A stretch of 14,722 nt of DNA, taken from Oscillospiraceae bacterium UBA1230. GTDB taxonomy: Bacteria > Bacillota > Clostridia > Oscillospirales > Oscillospiraceae. The translations under genes were made by a program, and so were the position numbers. Below the pieces are notes generated by a model. The model worked only from the letters and a program-made list of their open reading frames with translations. It was not told the DNA's origin and did no database searches. Location of the stretch: contig DBWU01000071.1 in assembly GCA_002309395.1 (NCBI GenBank), forward strand, positions 773-15,494. Direction: 5' to 3'. Below are positions 12,286 through 14,722 of this stretch, one piece after another (positions within the stretch are counted from its first letter, which is position 1; every line of letters begins with the position of its first letter).

Positions 12286-13649
12286 TCCGCCTCGCCTCCT
12301 TTCGCATCTTCCGCTTCCGCATCCGGCTCTGCTTCCGTCTTCGCTTCAGCGGACGGCTCTATTTCCGTCTCCGCCTCCGCTTCCACGCCCGGTGCGGTTT
12401 CAGGTTCTGCTTCCGCGATCGGTTTCGCCTCCGGCTCCGCGGGGGGTTCGACCTTCGGCTCCGCGTTGGCGTTCGGCGCGGCGGCGTTGTGCTTTTTCCG
12501 CCCGGTCAGCCACATGCGGATCACCAGCGAGAACGCCGCCAGATACACGATCACGGAGATAATCACGTCGGTGATGTACTCGTTATACGCCGTCAGGTTC
12601 GTAAGCTGCAGGCCGACGATGTTGAGCATCGCCATAAAGATGCCGGCGAACACCACGCCGATGGGGTTGTTCAGCGCCAGAAGCGCTACCGGGATACCGT
12701 TGAAGCCTACGCCCGGCAGGGATTGATAGGTGGACCAGTAAAACTCCGTGTTGCCGGAGAGGTAGTAAAGCGCCGCGCCGGTGCCTGCCAGCGCGCCGGC
12801 GATCGCCATGCTTAAGACGATGTTGCGCTTATCGCGGATACCGGCGTACCGCGCGGCGTGGCGGTTGGCGCCGCACGCCTTCAACTGATAGCCCAGCGTG
12901 GTCTTGTTCATCAGGATATACATCGCCACCGCCAGCAGGATCGCTACCAGAATACCGCCGTTGACCTGGGAGCCGGGGAACAGCACGTCCAGTCCCAGCT
13001 TGGGCGTTGCCACGCCGTTGACGCTGGTTTTGTAGATGTAGCCGGATTTGGTGTTCTCGATCATGTTTTTAAAGTTGCTGATATCGAACAGCCACGTGAC
13101 CAGATTGGCGGCGATCCAGTTGGTCATGATGCACGCCAGCACCTCGTTGATGTTCAGATACGCCTTCACAAGTCCGGGGATCGCGCCCCACAGAGCGCCT
13201 GCCAGCATACCGCCCAGCAGTGCCAGAAGCCATACGATTCCGGCAGGCACCGCCTCGGTAGAAATGCTCAGGGCGATCATCAGCGTTACCATGGTACCCA
13301 TCAGGTACTGTCCCGGCGCGCCGATATTGAAAAGTCCCGTTTTGAACGCCACCGCCACGCTCAAGCCGGTCATAATGAGCGGCGTGGCGCGGAAGAGCAT
13401 ATTGCCCACGTTGGCGGCGTTGAAGCCCCACGTCAGATTGCCTATGGCGTCGCGCCCGGTGCTTAAAATGCCCAGGAACACGATGCGAACGCCGTCCCAC
13501 GCGCCGGAGAGGGAGATCTTGTCGCTGAAAAGACCCACCACCAGCACCAGAACACCGCCCACCGCCAGACCGATCAAAATGGAGATCAGCGACGCCAGCA
13601 CCTTTTTGGTACCCTCTTTGGCGTAGAGATCGGAGAAAAATGCTTTCAT
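12282..13649 (-). CDS. Nucleoside ABC transporter permease, NupP-like, with acidic C-terminal tail
   Basis: A 455-residue BPD_transp_2 permease, resembling B. subtilis YufP/NupP. About residues 1-383 are the permease body: first TM about 19-41, then several more TMs, and the coupling-loop motif LKACGANRHAARYAG (256-270) plus FNIGAPGQYLMG (107-118), both conserved family patterns. Residues 384-455 (bases 12285-12500) are an extra hydrophilic tail, starting RKKHN and then rich in Ala, Glu and Pro with repeated AE/PE units; family permeases are usually about 350-370 residues and lack it. The tail should be cytoplasmic. The ATG at 13649 overlaps the ATPase stop in ATGA and follows an AAGGAGG site. 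It forms the membrane heterodimer with the NupQ-like protein. Confidence 0.92.
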   Translation of the reverse strand: MKAFFSDLYAKEGTKKVLASLISILIGLAVGGVLVLVVGLFSDKISLSGAWDGVRIVFLGILSTGRDAIGNLTWGFNAANVGNMLFRATPLIMTGLSVAVAFKTGLFNIGAPGQYLMGTMVTLMIALSISTEAVPAGIVWLLALLGGMLAGALWGAIPGLVKAYLNINEVLACIMTNWIAANLVTWLFDISNFKNMIENTKSGYIYKTSVNGVATPKLGLDVLFPGSQVNGGILVAILLAVAMYILMNKTTLGYQLKACGANRHAARYAGIRDKRNIVLSMAIAGALAGTGAALYYLSGNTEFYWSTYQSLPGVGFNGIPVALLALNNPIGVVFAGIFMAMLNIVGLQLTNLTAYNEYITDVIISVIVYLAAFSLVIRMWLTGRKKHNAAAPNANAEPKVEPPAEPEAKPIAEAEPETAPGVEAEAETEIEPSAEAKTEAEPDAEAEDAKGGEAE

Positions 13650-14722
13650 GCCGTCGCGCCTCCTTCCTCACCGCGGCGTGCGCCTGCCATGTAAAGGCCC
13701 AGCTCCTGCGCCGTGGTTTTCTTGGGATCGAACTCACCTACGATTTCGCCCTCGTACATCACGAGGATCCGATCGGACAGGCTCATTACCTCATCCAGTT
13801 CCAGACTCACCAGCAATACGGCTCTGCCCTGATCACGCTGTGCCACCAGCTGACTGTGGATATACTCGATGGCGCCCACGTCCAGACCGCGGGTGGGCTG
13901 TACCGCCACCACCAGATCTTTTTTGCGATCCAGCTCACGGGCGATAATAGCTTTCTGCTGGTTGCCGCCGGACATACTGCGCGCCACGGTCACAGGACCC
14001 TGACCGCTTCGCACGTCAAACTGCTCGATGAGCCGCTTGGCGTAGCGGCGCACCGCGTCGAAGCGGATGAAGCCGCCCGTCTGGAACGCCGGCTCCTGGA
14101 ACCGCTGGAGCACCATGTTCTGTTCCAGCGTGAAATCCAGCACCAGTCCGTGCTTATGGCGATCTTCGGGGATGTGGCTCATATCCTTGCCACGCTTGCG
14201 GATGGAGGCGCGGGAAATATCCTTGCCGCACAGCTCCACCGAGCCGGAAGAGGGTTTGAGAAGACCGCTCAAGCCGTATACCAGTTCGGTCTGGCCGTTG
14301 CCGTCGATACCGGCGATGCAGACGATCTCACCGCGGCGCACGTCAAAGCTGACGTTATGCACCGCGTCCTTTTTATGCGACCGGGAGGGAACACACAGAT
14401 TCTCCACGTGGAGTACCACGTCCGTGGGCTGGGCGGGTTCTTTGACCACTTCCAACTGCACGGGACGCCCCACCATCATGTTGCTCAATTCCTGCTTGTT
14501 GGTGTCGGCGGTATTGACGGTGCCGATGTAGCGCCCCTTGCGCAGCACGGTGACCCGGTCGGACACCTGCATGATCTCGTTGAGCTTGTGGGAGATGAAG
14601 AGGATGGACTTGCCCTCGGCGGCAAGGTTCTTCATGATCGCCATCAGCTCGTCGATCTCCTGAGGCGTCAGCACGGCGGTGGGCTCGTCGAAGATCAGGA
14701 TCTCGTTGTCGCGGTAGAGCAT
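13646..14722 (-). CDS. Nucleoside ABC importer ATPase, NupO-like, N-terminal part missing
   Basis: The gene enters from the right edge; 358 C-terminal residues are seen, so the visible first Met is internal. It holds the end of NBD1 (Walker B LIFDEPTAVL at 9-18, H-loop ISHK at 43-46) and the whole NBD2. In NBD2, Walker A reads GIDGNGQTEL (138-147), with Gln in place of the usual Lys, the signature is SGGNQQK (251-257) and Walker B is LVVAVQPTRGLD (270-281), again with Gln where the catalytic Glu sits. These substitutions are typical of the YufO/RbsA-like two-domain ATPases in which NBD2 is degenerate; NBD1 is presumed active. The missing first NBD, the BMP-type lipoprotein and the operon promoter would lie to the right. 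Downstream, both permeases follow by ATGA overlaps. Purine nucleoside import is the family inference. Confidence 0.93.
   Translation of the reverse strand: MLYRDNEILIFDEPTAVLTPQEIDELMAIMKNLAAEGKSILFISHKLNEIMQVSDRVTVLRKGRYIGTVNTADTNKQELSNMMVGRPVQLEVVKEPAQPTDVVLHVENLCVPSRSHKKDAVHNVSFDVRRGEIVCIAGIDGNGQTELVYGLSGLLKPSSGSVELCGKDISRASIRKRGKDMSHIPEDRHKHGLVLDFTLEQNMVLQRFQEPAFQTGGFIRFDAVRRYAKRLIEQFDVRSGQGPVTVARSMSGGNQQKAIIARELDRKKDLVVAVQPTRGLDVGAIEYIHSQLVAQRDQGRAVLLVSLELDEVMSLSDRILVMYEGEIVGEFDPKKTTAQELGLYMAGARRGEEGGATA

Noticed and set aside
11233..12726. 497-codon plus-strand frame over the two permeases
   Set aside because: Antisense to the well-supported NupQ/NupP genes. The Ser/Ala/Phe repeats at its end are the complement of the acidic tail repeats, not a new gene.

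Overview
The window looks like a piece of the chromosome of an anaerobic, fairly GC-rich Firmicute, probably class Clostridia (Oscillospiraceae/Ruminococcaceae-like; this placement is inference). Supporting signs are a ctsR-clpC heat-shock operon with canonical CtsR operators, an 8-Cys bacterial ferredoxin, strong GGAGG ribosome sites, sigma-A promoters with TG-extended -10 boxes, a BMP-type nucleoside ABC importer and a glycerol kinase. Most of it is ordinary core genome. I see no rRNA, tRNA, CRISPR array, insertion sequence or phage module.

Layout. (1) 1-1077, minus strand: the first 15 codons of rsmI, the yabB/TrmN6-type methyltransferase one base upstream of it, a terminator, and a 57-residue 2[4Fe-4S] ferredoxin with its own promoter. 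(2) 1199-2132: a short AT-richer patch with two divergent small genes, an XRE-type regulator (minus) and a SLOG/YpsA-family protein (plus), sharing a 92-base regulatory gap. This is the only part that looks acquired. (3) 2172-5720, plus: CtsR boxes and promoter, ctsR, a shortened mcsA-like gene, clpC, terminator. The arginine kinase gene mcsB, normally between mcsA and clpC, is absent. (4) 5718-7526, plus: a monocistronic gene for a three-TM membrane protein with a large predicted outer domain, then a strong terminator. (5) 7542-9573, minus: a small coiled-coil/zinc-ribbon protein and glpK, each with its own promoter. (6) 9661-11184, plus: a monoacylglycerol-lipase-like hydrolase and a family 4 uracil-DNA glycosylase in one operon, divergent from glpK and closed by a strong terminator. 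(7) 11254-14722, minus: two permeases and the truncated ATPase of a NupOPQ-type nucleoside importer, joined by ATGA overlaps. The binding lipoprotein and operon promoter would lie beyond the right edge.

How the genes work together. CtsR should repress its own operon through two direct-repeat operators flanking the promoter. ClpC is the unfoldase for a ClpP protease encoded elsewhere, and the McsA-like protein is a candidate adaptor. Because McsB is missing and the McsA-like protein lacks the second pair of CXXC motifs, substrate marking by phospho-arginine may not operate from this locus. The hydrolase (glycerol from acylglycerols) and divergent glycerol kinase could form a small glycerol-use pair, but this rests only on adjacency.

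The points most worth a second look are the McsB-less ctsR operon, the XRE/SLOG pair, the acidic tail on the NupP-like permease, the glycerol kinase without the usual Firmicute HPr-phosphorylated histidine, and a near-identical promoter used at two unlinked genes.
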